DNA of 64,000 nt. Origin: Thermolongibacillus altinsuensis (GTDB lineage Bacteria > Bacillota > Bacilli > Bacillales > Anoxybacillaceae). Location of the stretch: assembly GCF_004341205.1 (NCBI RefSeq), contig NZ_SLUL01000006.1, positions 124,001-188,000 of the forward strand, written 5' to 3'. Both the position numbers and the translations under genes were made by a program. Of the stretch, positions 36,176 to 45,042 are shown in pieces. Under the pieces are notes generated by a model. It worked only from the letters and a program-made list of their open reading frames with translations. It was not told the origin of the DNA and searched no databases. Each line of letters starts with the position of its first letter. Within the stretch, counting starts at the first letter, position 1.

Positions 36176-36505
36176 TTAAAAGTGATGATCGTCACCGTCT
36201 CCAAGCGCACCATTTGCCATTGTAGTTCCACTTCTTTTCTCTTCTGCACGCTCTTCACAGCCTTTATAGTTAATCACACCAACCGGAACATGATTGGCTT
36301 CTCCAAGTTTTTTAAGCTCTGGTAACATATACCGAACTTGTGACCCTAAGAGAAGAACGTCTGCATCGTTGATATGATTTCTTACTGCATCGCCTGGGAC
36401 TGCCCAAATTTTGCATTTCATCCCCTTCTCAGCTGCACTTTTCTCCATTTTTGTTACTAATAAGCTTGTAGACATTCCTGCTGCACAACAAAGCAAGATA
36501 TTCAT
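36176..36505 (-). CDS. PTS lactose/cellobiose-type IIB protein, orphan with altered tail
   Basis: The start [17 protein letters not shown] at 36505 follows AGAAGGGAG. Residues 1-75 are a PTS IIB of the cellobiose family, with the phosphorylated Cys in CCAAGMSTS and [15 protein letters not shown]. After VPVGVIN the last 35 residues (ending GDGDDHHF) no longer look like a IIB. No IIA or IIC lies nearby. A cre-like site lies 62-75 bp upstream. I regard it as the leftover of a PTS operon, perhaps still making a IIB. Confidence 0.7.
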   Translation of the reverse strand: MNILLCCAAGMSTSLLVTKMEKSAAEKGMKCKIWAVPGDAVRNHINDADVLLLGSQVRYMLPELKKLGEANHVPVGVINYKGCEERAEEKRSGTTMANGALGDGDDHHF

Positions 36506-36566
36506 ATGCAATACTCCCTTCTTTGCAACGATATTGGATTCATCTTTCTGTGTTTTCATTGTATTG

Positions 36567-36580
36567 TAATAACGCTTACA
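36567..36580 (-). promoter_or_regulatory. cre-like site upstream of the PTS IIB gene
   Basis: On the minus strand TGTAAGCGTTATTA matches the cre consensus at all but one defined position, at the same distance from the gene as in the aldehyde dehydrogenase case. Confidence 0.5.
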
Positions 36581-36654
36581 TCTAAACACATCCTTTTTCC
36601 GTTACCTAAAGGAAAAGTTTTAATAAGTATCAAAATGCATATGTAAAACAAAAA

Positions 36655-36693
36655 AACCAGTATGTTTCGATCAAATAACAAAACATACTGGTT
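36655..36693 (-). terminator. Minus-strand terminator
   Basis: Perfect 13-bp stem AACCAGTATGTTT / AAACATACTGGTT, 13-nt loop, then TTTTTTT on the minus strand. It ends the decayed gene at 36723-36880. Confidence 0.8.
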
Positions 36694-36722
36694 AATGAGT
36701 GTATCTATCTACTTTGTTCAGT

Positions 36723-36880
36723 CTATTTTTTCTTTAGAAATACGGTGATAAACTCTTGATAAGTCTTACATTTCAACAATTGTTGCACCTTTTTATGATC
36801 ATCGACAAGACTGCCTAGCAATTTTTTGTGAGACGATGACTAACCTCATAATAAGGTTCTAACGCTCTATTGATAAACAT
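36723..36880 (-). pseudogene. Frameshifted short remnant, possibly the end of a PRD/IIA-type PTS regulator
   Basis: The minus strand opens with MFINRALEPYYEVSHRLTKN and stops; one added base in the A6 run restores LLGSLVDDHKKVQQLLK and CKTYQEFITVFLKKK before TAG, followed by an intact terminator. The ending resembles the last helices of EIIA-like domains in BglG/LicR regulators, which would suit the neighbouring PTS IIB. The resemblance is weak and the assignment is a guess; that it is a broken reading frame is more certain. Confidence 0.4.
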
Positions 36881-37053
36881 TATCATTTTCAATTTCCTTT
36901 ATGATAACAGAAATCAATTCACTCGAGAAAACAAAAATTTTCATTTTTTAAAGCATTTATGGTTGTTTTTTGTCGATTTTAGTAGATTAGTTCTTACAAT
37001 AAATTCCGAAAATATTAAATATTTTTAATTAAATACGGAAAGGAGGGATTTCA
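36881..37053 (+). promoter_or_regulatory. A+T-rich leader of the glutamine transporter operon
   Basis: This 170-bp gap must hold the promoter of glnQ. It is strongly A+T-rich with several possible -10 boxes, none convincing. The ribosome site AAGGAGGG lies at its end, before a TTG start. Confidence 0.35.
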
Positions 37054-37782
37054 TTGATTCATTTTCGCCAAGTCAATAAACATTACGGGAACTTCCATGT
37101 CCTTAAGGATATAAACCTTTCGATTCATCAAGGAGAAGTAGTCGTAATCATCGGACCGTCTGGTTCTGGGAAAAGTACGTTAGTTCGCTGTATTAATCGC
37201 CTTGAAACCATCACAAGCGGCGAATTGATTGTCGATAGCGTAAAAGTAAACGACAAAAATACGGATATTAACAACTTGCGGCGTAACATCGGTATGGTGT
37301 TTCAGCACTTTAACTTGTACCCACATAAAACCGTGCTTCAAAACATTACATTAGCACCGATGAAAGTATTAGGAGTTTCGGAGAAAGAAGCAAAAGAAAC
37401 CGCGATGTACTACTTAGAAAAAGTAGGAATTCCGGATAAAGCGAATGCTTATCCGGCGGAATTGTCAGGCGGACAGCAACAACGTGTCGCCATTGCCCGC
37501 GGGCTAGCGATGAAACCGAAAATTATGTTGTTCGATGAACCGACATCGGCACTCGATCCAGAGACGATCGGAGAAGTGCTAGATGTCATGAAAAAGCTTG
37601 CGAAAGAAGGCATGACGATGGTCGTTGTGACCCATGAAATGGGATTTGCCCGTGAAGTAGCGGATCGCATTGTATTCATGGACCAAGGGAGAATTCTCGA
37701 GGAAGCTCCACCAGAACAGTTTTTTGCCAATCCTCGCGAAGAACGAGCCCGTCTGTTTCTCAGCCGCATTCTTAACCACTAA
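37054..37782 (+). CDS. glnQ: Glutamine/polar amino acid ABC transporter ATP-binding protein
   Basis: A 242-residue ABC ATPase: Walker [13 protein letters not shown], signature [10 protein letters not shown], Walker [15 protein letters not shown] and [14 protein letters not shown], the GlnQ pattern. The start is TTG, supported by AAAGGAGGG seven bases upstream and by the family start [11 protein letters not shown]. It is the first of six co-directional genes (transporter plus GlnK-GlnL). Confidence 0.92.
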   Translation: MIHFRQVNKHYGNFHVLKDINLSIHQGEVVVIIGPSGSGKSTLVRCINRLETITSGELIVDSVKVNDKNTDINNLRRNIGMVFQHFNLYPHKTVLQNITLAPMKVLGVSEKEAKETAMYYLEKVGIPDKANAYPAELSGGQQQRVAIARGLAMKPKIMLFDEPTSALDPETIGEVLDVMKKLAKEGMTMVVVTHEMGFAREVADRIVFMDQGRILEEAPPEQFFANPREERARLFLSRILNH

Positions 37783-37802
37783 TAATAAAGGGGGATTTTC
37801 AA

Positions 37803-38666
37803 GTGAATTTAAAAAACATGTGGAAAAAAATCATTGGAATTGGCCTCGCTACGATGCTTAGCGCAATTGCTTTAGTTGGTTGCAGCAGCAGCGAAACTTC
37901 GACAGGAAGCAAAGAAAACGACTCGAAAACAACGGAAGCGCCAGCAACAGAAAGCACGTTGGATAAAATCAAAGAAAGAGGCAAACTCATTGTTGGTGTC
38001 AAGTATGATTTGAATCTCTTTGGTTTAAAAAACCCACAAACTGGAGAAGTAGAAGGATTTGATATCGATATTGCCAAAGGATTGGCAAAGAAAATTCTTG
38101 GCGATGAAAACAAAATTGAGTTAAAAGAAGTAACGTCAAAAACTCGCATTCCAATGCTAAATAATGGAGAAATCGATGCGATCATTGCGACAATGACTAT
38201 TACAGAAGAACGGAAAAAGGAAGTTGACTTCTCTGATGTCTACTTCATGGCTGGTCAATCCTTACTCGTCAAAAAAGACAGTAAAATCAACAGTATTAAA
38301 GATATTAAAAAAGGCGTAACCGTTTTAACGGCTAAGGGATCTACCTCCGCTCAAAACATTCGTGAAAAAGCCCCAGAAGCAACCGTTTTGGAGTTTGAAA
38401 ACTACGCGGAAGCGTTTACAGCCTTAAAAGCTGGACAAGGTGATGCGTTGACGACGGACAATGCACTACTCTATGGTATGGCGAAGCAAGACCCTAATTA
38501 CCGAGTTGTCGACGAAACCTTTACTGAAGAGCCATATGGAATCGCTGTACGAAAAGGCGATCAGGAACTTCTAAACGTCATCAACGAATATCTCAAAGAA
38601 TTGAAAGCTAGCGGTGAATATGACAAAATTTATGAAAAATGGATCGGAGAAAAGCCGAAACAATAA
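37803..38666 (+). CDS. glnH: Glutamine-type substrate-binding lipoprotein
   Basis: A 287-residue lipoprotein starting at GTG (AAGGGGG upstream), with lipobox ALVGCSSSE. The SBP_bac_3 domain shows KLIVGVKYDLNLFG, VEGFDIDIAKGLAKK, the binding-site Arg in TSKTRIPMLNNGEID and TITEERKKEVDFS. It should deliver glutamine or glutamate to the two permeases. A hairpin right after it may raise its mRNA level over the permeases. Confidence 0.9.
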   Translation: MNLKNMWKKIIGIGLATMLSAIALVGCSSSETSTGSKENDSKTTEAPATESTLDKIKERGKLIVGVKYDLNLFGLKNPQTGEVEGFDIDIAKGLAKKILGDENKIELKEVTSKTRIPMLNNGEIDAIIATMTITEERKKEVDFSDVYFMAGQSLLVKKDSKINSIKDIKKGVTVLTAKGSTSAQNIREKAPEATVLEFENYAEAFTALKAGQGDALTTDNALLYGMAKQDPNYRVVDETFTEEPYGIAVRKGDQELLNVINEYLKELKASGEYDKIYEKWIGEKPKQ

Positions 38667-38684
38667 AAAATTTTGGTATATAAA

Positions 38685-38714
38685 CAGATGAGCGGATTCC
38701 CTTCCGCTCATCTG
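38685..38714 (+). terminator. Intercistronic hairpin after the binding-protein gene
   Basis: Perfect 11-bp stem CAGATGAGCGG / CCGCTCATCTG with an 8-nt loop and only a weak T-run. It is best explained as an mRNA stabiliser or partial terminator inside the operon. Confidence 0.65.
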
Positions 38715-38748
38715 CTTCTTCTAAAGCGTAAAGGGGGATCACAACAAG

Positions 38749-39402
38749 ATGCTTAATTATTCCATTCTTATTGAACATTGGGATATGTATATGCAAGGGT
38801 TCACAAACACGTTGAAATCTAGTTTCCTTGCCTTAATCAGCAGCTTAGCACTCGGAACAATCATTGCTGTTTTTCGCATTGCACCCGTACGTCCGTTAAA
38901 TTGGTTAGGGACGGCATACGTCGAATTTATACGAAACATCCCGCTCATTCTAATCGTATTTGTTTTCTTTGTGGGCCTCCCCACAATCGGCATTCGTTTG
39001 GATTCGTTCACGGCCGGAACTTTAGGGCTTACCGTTTACACCGCCGCTTTCATCGCCGAAGTCATTCGAGCAGGAATTCTCGCTGTTCCGAAAGGCCAGA
39101 TGGAAGCAGGACGCTCATCAGGGCTTACCTATCTGCAAACGATGCGCTATATTATCTTGCCTCAAGCGATTAAAATGGTTATACCACCGCTTGGCAATCA
39201 ATTTATCAATCTCGTCAAAAACTCTTCCGTCCTTGGCGTGATTGCTGGACTTGACCTCATGTACTTTGGAGACTTAATCTCCTCGGAAACGTTTGTTACC
39301 TTTGACGTGTATATTTTCGTCGCCATGTTTTATCTCATTTTAACCGTTCCGCTCAGCCTCGGCGTTGGTTTTCTTGAGCGCCGCTTGGCCAGAAGCCGAT
39401 AA
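38749..39402 (+). CDS. glnM: Amino acid ABC transporter permease
   Basis: A 217-residue His/Glu/Gln/Arg/opine-type permease with five to six membrane segments, the region VEFIRNIPLILIVFVFF and the EAA loop MEAGRSSGLTYLQTMRYI that docks the ATPase. AAGGGGG precedes the ATG. Pairs with the next permease. Confidence 0.9.
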   Translation: MLNYSILIEHWDMYMQGFTNTLKSSFLALISSLALGTIIAVFRIAPVRPLNWLGTAYVEFIRNIPLILIVFVFFVGLPTIGIRLDSFTAGTLGLTVYTAAFIAEVIRAGILAVPKGQMEAGRSSGLTYLQTMRYIILPQAIKMVIPPLGNQFINLVKNSSVLGVIAGLDLMYFGDLISSETFVTFDVYIFVAMFYLILTVPLSLGVGFLERRLARSR

Positions 39403-39416
39403 AAGGAGGATGACAA

Positions 39417-40067
39417 ATGGATTTTATCGGTGCATACTCTCCTGCTCATTTGAAATTTTTGCTCGAAGGTTTTTTGGTTACGCTTGAAGTCGCTTTTATA
39501 TCCATTGTGTTCAGTTTTGCCATTGGCATCGTGATTGGAGTGTTGCGCTATGGACGAATTCCTGTCGTTTCCCAAGTTCTAGCGGTAGGAGTGGAAACGA
39601 TTCGCAACCTGCCGCTGTTGTTGATTATTTTCTTTACCTACTTTGCCCTTCCAGAGATCGGTTTGAAACTCGACAAATTTTATGCGGCCATTTTAGCGTT
39701 GGTCATTTTTGAATCAGCGATGCTGTCGGAAATTGTCCGCAGCGGATTAAATTCAATCGAAAAAGGACAGATTGAAGCCGCTCGCTCATCCGGACTTACT
39801 TATATGCAAACGTTATGGCACATCATACTGCCGCAAGCGCTGCGCCGTATGGTTCCGCCGATTGTAGGACAGTTCATCTCTTTATTGAAAGACACCTCGT
39901 TAGCGGTCGTCATTGCGTTACCGGAACTGATGAATCACGCTCAAATTATTAACGGCAGAAATGTGAATTATGTGATTCCTATTTTCTTGCTAGTTGCTAT
40001 CATGTACTTTATCGTAAACTACTCATTATCATTGATTTCTAGACGATTAGAGAATAGATACCTATAA
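39417..40067 (+). CDS. glnP: Amino acid ABC transporter permease
   Basis: A 216-residue permease of the same family with ETIRNLPLLLIIFFTYF and EAA loop IEAARSSGLTYMQTLWHI. AAGGAGG precedes the ATG, 14 bp after its partner. The two permeases probably form a heterodimer around GlnQ. Confidence 0.9.
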   Translation: MDFIGAYSPAHLKFLLEGFLVTLEVAFISIVFSFAIGIVIGVLRYGRIPVVSQVLAVGVETIRNLPLLLIIFFTYFALPEIGLKLDKFYAAILALVIFESAMLSEIVRSGLNSIEKGQIEAARSSGLTYMQTLWHIILPQALRRMVPPIVGQFISLLKDTSLAVVIALPELMNHAQIINGRNVNYVIPIFLLVAIMYFIVNYSLSLISRRLENRYL

Positions 40068-40093
40068 AACAACAAAAATTCCAATATCTTCTT

Positions 40094-40128
40094 AATCTCC
40101 GTTTCCTGTATAATAGGAAATGGGGATT
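40094..40128 (+). other. Hairpin with an embedded TATAAT between glnP and glnK
   Basis: AATCTCCGTTTCCT pairs with AGGAAATGGGGATT (two mismatches or wobbles). The loop region holds TATAAT at 40109-40114, which could be the -10 of a promoter for glnK-glnL; no good -35 is seen. Confidence 0.4.
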
Positions 40129-40158
40129 ATTCGTTTCAGAATGGAAAAGGAGAAAACG

Positions 40159-41427
40159 ATGCGTGAACGCCTTTTAATATTCGTAATTCTTATGCTAGCT
40201 ACCGCCCTTTTCGGAGAAATGAAAGTGAATCCGTTCGGAAGCTTTTTCCGCTTTTCATTAGGGAGCGCTGTGTTCTTTTTTGGTCTCATCTGGTTTCAGT
40301 CCATTCCGATCCTGCTCACCGGTTTTTGCACGGGACTGTTTATTATGGGATTCCGAATCGCTATTGATATGCTGATGGGACAAGCATTATGGTTCGATAG
40401 TCTATTGACCCATTTACCGGCCGCTTTTTACTATTTTAGCTTTGCTTTATTTGTGCATGTAACTAGGATTCTCCAATACATGGAGTTTCCAATTCGCGTA
40501 GGGTTGCTTGGTGCAGCAATTGATTTCGCCTCTAATATCATTGAATTGCTCATTCGGCAGCTTCTTGGGGAATCTCTTGTGGTCACACGCGAGATCATTT
40601 TTATGTTACTTTTATTCGGCACTTTTCGAAGTTTCTGCGTGGTAGGATTGTACAATATTTTAAAGATTCAGCAAATACGAACTTTTGGAGAAGCGCGTCG
40701 GCAGGAGTTGGAGCGTCTTGTCATGATTAATACGAGCCTCTATGAGGAAATGTTCTACTTGCGTAAGTCCATGAGCCACATGGAAGAAATTACACGAAAA
40801 AGCTATGAACTTTATATGCAACTAATGGAATCAGAAAAAGTGGAACCGAGCACAGCCCTCTACATTGCAGAACATGTACACGAAGTAAAAAAAGATTCGC
40901 AACGAATTTTGGCTGGTTTGTCCAAACTAATGAAGCAAGAACAGTTGAATTTGCGTCTTCCGATAACGGAGCTTTGTGGAATGGTCATTCGCGCCAACCA
41001 AAAATATGCGGAACTATTAGGAAAATCGATTCGTTTTAGTGAGGAATGCAGCGTGAATTTGTCCACTAACCATGTATATGCACTTCTTTCTGTGTTGAAT
41101 AATTTAGTATCAAATGCTGTCGAAGCCATTTCCTCTTCAGGATGGATTGGACTTCGTGCTGAGTTGGATCAGGAAGAAATCGTGTTCTACGTTACCGACT
41201 CCGGTCCGGGAATTCCTAAAGAAGACTGGGATTGGGTGTTTCAACCGGGATTTACGACAAAATATGATGAAAACGGAAACCCATCAACAGGGATTGGATT
41301 AACCCATGCGCAGGAGATTGTCCAAAGTTTCAAGGGGCGTATACAGTTAACGTACGATGAGTACAATCGAACACAGTTTCAAGTCAGAATTCCGGCTGAT
41401 CAACTGTTTCGAAAGGAGGCTACCTAA
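40159..41427 (+). CDS. glnK: Sensor histidine kinase, GlnK (YcbA) type
   Basis: From the ATG at 40159 (AAAGGAG upstream) the protein has 422 residues. Five or so membrane segments (residues 1-170) are followed by a coiled linker, a phospho-acceptor His in HVHEVKKDSQRILAG, and an HATPase domain with N-box NNLVSNAVEAIS and G-boxes DSGPGIPKE and GIGLTHAQE. It resembles B. subtilis GlnK, which senses glutamine status. Here it is next to the transporter genes instead of the glutaminase genes. The stop overlaps the response regulator ATG by one base. Confidence 0.88.
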   Translation: MRERLLIFVILMLATALFGEMKVNPFGSFFRFSLGSAVFFFGLIWFQSIPILLTGFCTGLFIMGFRIAIDMLMGQALWFDSLLTHLPAAFYYFSFALFVHVTRILQYMEFPIRVGLLGAAIDFASNIIELLIRQLLGESLVVTREIIFMLLLFGTFRSFCVVGLYNILKIQQIRTFGEARRQELERLVMINTSLYEEMFYLRKSMSHMEEITRKSYELYMQLMESEKVEPSTALYIAEHVHEVKKDSQRILAGLSKLMKQEQLNLRLPITELCGMVIRANQKYAELLGKSIRFSEECSVNLSTNHVYALLSVLNNLVSNAVEAISSSGWIGLRAELDQEEIVFYVTDSGPGIPKEDWDWVFQPGFTTKYDENGNPSTGIGLTHAQEIVQSFKGRIQLTYDEYNRTQFQVRIPADQLFRKEAT

Positions 41428-42377
41428 TGTCGCTACGTTTTTTTCTAATTGAAGATGATGCTGTTATTCGAAAAATGCTAGAGAAAATCATTACGGAAAG
41501 CGGACTTGGTGAAGTAGTAGGACAAGCAGAGGACGGCCTTCACGTATCGATCGACCAGTTGTACTCAGTCGATGTAGTGCTAATCGATCTGCTGATGCCG
41601 GGCCTTGATGGGATTCAAACAATGAAAAAATTAAAGGCGGAAGGATTTACTGGCCCGTTTGTTATGATTTCTCAGGTAGAAAACAAGGAGATGGTGGGGC
41701 AAGCTTACCTTCATGGCGTAGATACATATATTCAAAAACCGATTAACCGTTATGAAGTCATATCCGTATTAAAAAGAGTAGCTGATCATCTTTCTCTCGT
41801 TTCTTCACTTGATTCCATTCGCCGATTTTTGCAAGTGGTAGATGACAAAAGAAAAAATAGCTATGATTTCGACAGCAATTATTCATTGCATCGTTCCATT
41901 ACTTATACTTACGAGAAAAATAGTCTTGAACAGAAGGTACGACAACTTCTTCTTGTATTAGGCATTGCCGGTGAAGCTGGGTCATCTGATTTATTGCATA
42001 TTATGAAGTGGTTGTCAGAAAGAGAACGGAGAGGAAAAACGATACACGATTTGCCACAGCTGAAAGAATTATATATGCAAATATTGTGTCAAATGCACAG
42101 TACCCAAGATGAACATTCGCTTCAAAAAGAAATGCGCGCCATGGAACAGCGAATTCGTCGGTTGGTCTTTCAAGCCTTTACCCACTTATCTTCGCTTGGT
42201 TTAACCGACTACGCGAATCCCACCTTCGAGCACTTCGCCCCACGCTTGTTTGATTTCGAGGAAATCCGCCTTCGCATGCAGGAACTAGAAGCTGGCGAAA
42301 AAACAACGAAATGCCGAATCAATGTGAGAAAATTTTTGTCCGCCTTTTATATGGAAGTGAAAAGCATTTATGATTAG
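41427..42377 (+). CDS. glnL: Response regulator, GlnL (YcbB) type
   Basis: A 316-residue protein: a receiver domain (residues 1-120) with acidic pocket EDD, phospho-acceptor Asp in VVLIDLLMPGLDG and conserved Lys in IQKPINRYE. A YcbB-type C-terminal domain for DNA binding follows. It pairs with the preceding GlnK and probably activates the glutamine transport genes upstream. The last gene of the run ends five bases before structured repeat copy B, with no separate terminator visible. Confidence 0.88.
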   Translation: MSLRFFLIEDDAVIRKMLEKIITESGLGEVVGQAEDGLHVSIDQLYSVDVVLIDLLMPGLDGIQTMKKLKAEGFTGPFVMISQVENKEMVGQAYLHGVDTYIQKPINRYEVISVLKRVADHLSLVSSLDSIRRFLQVVDDKRKNSYDFDSNYSLHRSITYTYEKNSLEQKVRQLLLVLGIAGEAGSSDLLHIMKWLSERERRGKTIHDLPQLKELYMQILCQMHSTQDEHSLQKEMRAMEQRIRRLVFQAFTHLSSLGLTDYANPTFEHFAPRLFDFEEIRLRMQELEAGEKTTKCRINVRKFLSAFYMEVKSIYD

Positions 42378-42382
42378 TACAT

Positions 42383-42595
42383 AGATTCAAGTTGAGTTTC
42401 CGACATATCTCATCATGAATAGAAGACCGCTTTTCTGCCATAGGCGGCAAGATTTTTCTTGCCGCCCCGGCATGCTAGAAGCATGCCGATTCCGAACGTA
42501 AAACGCATGACAGACAAATTCATTTGTCTGATGGCGTTTTCGTTCGGGGAAGTGGCAGAAAAGCTTGTTTATGTCGGAAAATTAAGCTTATCATA
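42383..42595 (+). repeat. Structured 213-bp repeat, copy B
   Basis: Same length and orientation as copies A and C, and three or so base changes from C. Stem parts: TTTCCGACATA with TATGTCGGAAA, CGCTTTTCTGCCA with TGGCAGAAAAGC, and three internal hairpins. Begins five bases after the glnL stop, so it forms the 3' end of that transcript and may act as its terminator or stabiliser. Confidence 0.88.
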
Positions 42596-42632
42596 TATAG
42601 TTCTCTTTTTAAGAACCGATGGTGTTGCAAAA

Positions 42633-43535
42633 CTAGAGTAAAAACTCAAAATTGTGCATAAGAATGCATAATTGTACATGCAGTAAATAGCGATGAAACC
42701 CATACCAACGTGGTTGTTCTAAACCATCATTCTTTAAACGGTTAAATGTCTGCTCGATTGAGTTGCGAAAACGAAACAACCACTTTCCGAATTCTGTTTT
42801 CAAAAACGGAGGAATCACTCGACCATAGGCATCTTTTCGTTTATCACTATTTCGAGGATTAATTGGTGAAACAAAAAAGATTCCGATTTATTTGGCCATT
42901 TGACGGACTTTTTCACTGTCGTAGGCGGCATCTCCAAGGGCAAACTCAATGTCCCATTCCTTCACAGACGGAAATAATTTGAGCGCAACGGCTGCATCAT
43001 TTCGATTGGCCGTCGTGAAGACATGGGATAAGATGATTCCTCTAGTAGTTGTACAAAGGTGCAACTTATATCCTTTGAACCAGTTATACCGAGTCGAAAT
43101 TCCCCATCTCGCTTGAGAATCATAGAGACTGCTTCGGAGTACGGTACTGTCGATGATGACGATTTTTGGATACCGAACTCCTAAATCTTTGAGAAGTTGG
43201 GCGTTAAAAACGGAAAAGCCTTGTTCTCGAAACCACTTACCTGCACGTGAAAACGTAGATAGATGGGGAACCTCTTTCAGGCCGCAAATCCACCGGAGAT
43301 AGCCAAATCGATCGAGTGTATCAACTAACTGGCGTAAAGAGTCAATGGAAAAATAGGTTTTTAAAAAGAAACATTTTAATAATGATTTTTTCGAAATCGG
43401 TGGTCGTCCTGTCATATAAGATGTTTCTGGGAAAGAAAGTTGATCGATGTATTGAAATAACGCCTGTAAAAGAGGATCCATTTCGCTATTTATTGCATGT
43501 TCAGTAACAAAATTGGAAATCATGATAGTGTCCAT
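42633..43535 (-). mobile_element. IS4/IS5-like DDE transposase, interrupted by a stop codon
   Basis: The frame reads a complete transposase except for a TAA at 42885-42887, after QMAK; beyond it the same frame continues with IGIFFVSPINPRNSDKRK to the end at 42633. A single Gln CAA to TAA change explains it. DDE residues: Asp in IIDSTVLRSS, Asp in ALGDAAYDS, and Glu in RNSIEQTFNRLK, which lies after the stop, so the product would be inactive. Its 5' end is joined directly to an IS3 orfA fragment. Clear terminal inverted repeats were not found. Confidence 0.8.
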
Positions 43536-43590
43536 CCCTTGGAAATGTGTTTTTTGGTCACTGTATATGATTTCCAAGACGGTGGATTTT

Positions 43591-43797
43591 TTCTTCCTCC
43601 AGCCTTTTGATTTCAGCTGAAGAAGGAGAGGAAACGATTTCTTGCCCTAGTTGTCCTTCTTCGTATGCCTTCACCCCTCTTTGTACGAGATTAGGGCTAA
43701 GCTCGTATCTTCTAGCTACCAATGCTTTATTTCCGACTTCTAATGCTTCTTTCACTACTTGTAGCTTAAATTCCTTCGAATGTTTTCTTCGTTTCAT
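43591..43797 (-). mobile_element. IS3-family orfA fragment
   Basis: The first 69 codons of an IS3-type OrfA, MKRRKHSKEFKLQVVKEAL and AEIKRLEEE being recognisable, cut off by the neighbouring transposase element. A usually conserved Trp in the second helix (QRWVK) is Gly. An IS end-like sequence TGGACACTCGATAAGGTG lies upstream at about 43840-43858. No orfB follows. Confidence 0.8.
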
Positions 43798-43903
43798 GTA
43801 TATCAAAAGCCCCCTTCATTTGGTCACTTCGATTATAAAAAACACCTTATCGAGTGTCCAAATTCATTAGCGGGCTAATGAGTGATCAAGTATTTTACTA
43901 AAA

Positions 43904-43932
43904 AAGAAGAGCCCATTCGTAAGGCTCTTCTT
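43904..43932 (-). terminator. Terminator of the ydcZ-acetyltransferase unit
   Basis: Perfect 10-bp stem AAGAAGAGCC / GGCTCTTCTT, 9-nt loop, then TTTTTT on the minus strand. Confidence 0.85.
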
Positions 43933-43976
43933 CGCTATGCAAGGACATCTTTTTAGAAAAAAGTTTATTCTCTGTT

Positions 43977-44423
43977 CTATGATGAAACACTCCCCCGATA
44001 TATAAAGAACAGAGCCGTCAACATGAACCCTAAACCAAGCAAACGGTTTACATTCATCGGATTTTTTTGCACGCCGAACAAACCAAAATGATCAATGATC
44101 ATGCTGATGATCACTTGCCCAATGATGGCTGCAAAAATGGTTAATGCCACCCCTATATTCGGTACAGAAATAATCGCGAAAGTCACGAAAAGGGCCCCTA
44201 ACAAACCGCCAAGCAAATTCCATTTAGGTACTTGAAGCAAATGAGTGATTTGCCCTTTTCCAATAAATAAAACCAAAAATGTTAAAAATAGCGTTCCGAC
44301 AAAAAATGAAGTAAACGCGCCTTCAACACTGCCGATTTTTTTGCCGAGACTTCCGTTTATAGGAGCCTGAATCCCCGCCATCATTCCGCCTAACAAAGCT
44401 AAAATGATATACAATATTTTCAT
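43977..44423 (-). CDS. DMT-superfamily membrane protein, YdcZ/DUF606
   Basis: From the ATG at 44423 (GGAGAGGAT upstream) about 148 residues with five membrane segments. The N-terminal LGGMMAGIQAPINGSLGKK and central IGQVIISMIIDHFGLFG are DUF606 hallmarks. These are half-size drug/metabolite transporter relatives of unknown substrate. It lies 49 bp downstream of the acetyltransferase on the same strand, likely one operon. Confidence 0.85.
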   Translation of the reverse strand: MKILYIILALLGGMMAGIQAPINGSLGKKIGSVEGAFTSFFVGTLFLTFLVLFIGKGQITHLLQVPKWNLLGGLLGALFVTFAIISVPNIGVALTIFAAIIGQVIISMIIDHFGLFGVQKNPMNVNRLLGLGFMLTALFFIYRGSVSS

Positions 44424-44472
44424 TTTATCCTCTCCTAATAAGTGATTCATGACAATCTATTGTTTTGGGACT

Positions 44473-44985
44473 TTACTCTTCTGTCGGTTTTTCAGGACCA
44501 TTCAGATCCAACTGGTAAAAAACAAGATCAAGCCATTTGCCAAACTTAAAGCCTGCTTTTTTGATTGTTCCTGAATAGGTAAAACCTAATCGTTCGTGTA
44601 ATTTTATGCTTTCTTCATTAGCCGAATCAATTCCAGCAACAAGTGTGGCATATTCTTGTTCATTGGCAATTCTTATAAGTTTCTTTAACAATTTGGTGCC
44701 AATTCCTTTTTTTCGATAATCTTTATGTACATAAACGGAATGCTCAATGGTATATTTATATGCTGGGCGTGTTCGAAATGGACCAAAAGTAGCAAAACCA
44801 ATAACCTTATTATTTTCCTCGAACACTAGAACTGGATACCCGCCTTCGATCTTCTGTTTATACCATGACTTTATATATTCCATTGTATAAGGTTTATAGT
44901 CATAAACGGCCGTCGTATTGATGATTGCATCGTTATAAATCTCTAAAATATCGTTTAAATCCTTCTCTTGAATATGTCTAATCAT
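44473..44985 (-). CDS. GNAT N-acetyltransferase, phosphinothricin acetyltransferase-like
   Basis: A 170-residue GNAT enzyme. The acetyl-CoA site is in VHKDYRKKGIGTKLLKKLI; the N-terminus DILEIYNDAIINTTAVYDYKP and the region IEHSVYV are typical of the Pat/YwnH group that acetylates methionine sulfoximine or phosphinothricin-like amines. GGAGGAGG precedes the ATG. Together with the YdcZ gene it sits between repeat copies B and C. Confidence 0.85.
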   Translation of the reverse strand: MIRHIQEKDLNDILEIYNDAIINTTAVYDYKPYTMEYIKSWYKQKIEGGYPVLVFEENNKVIGFATFGPFRTRPAYKYTIEHSVYVHKDYRKKGIGTKLLKKLIRIANEQEYATLVAGIDSANEESIKLHERLGFTYSGTIKKAGFKFGKWLDLVFYQLDLNGPEKPTEE

Positions 44986-45042
44986 GTTGAGTCCTCCTCC
45001 TCAAATCGAATTTCGATTTTCGCATCTATTTCGCATCTATAT

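Noticed and set aside
42459-42641. Plus-strand open frame in repeat copy B, with a twin at 45119-45337 in copy C
   Set aside because: The frames begin alike because the repeats are alike, then run into unrelated flanks. No ribosome site is present.
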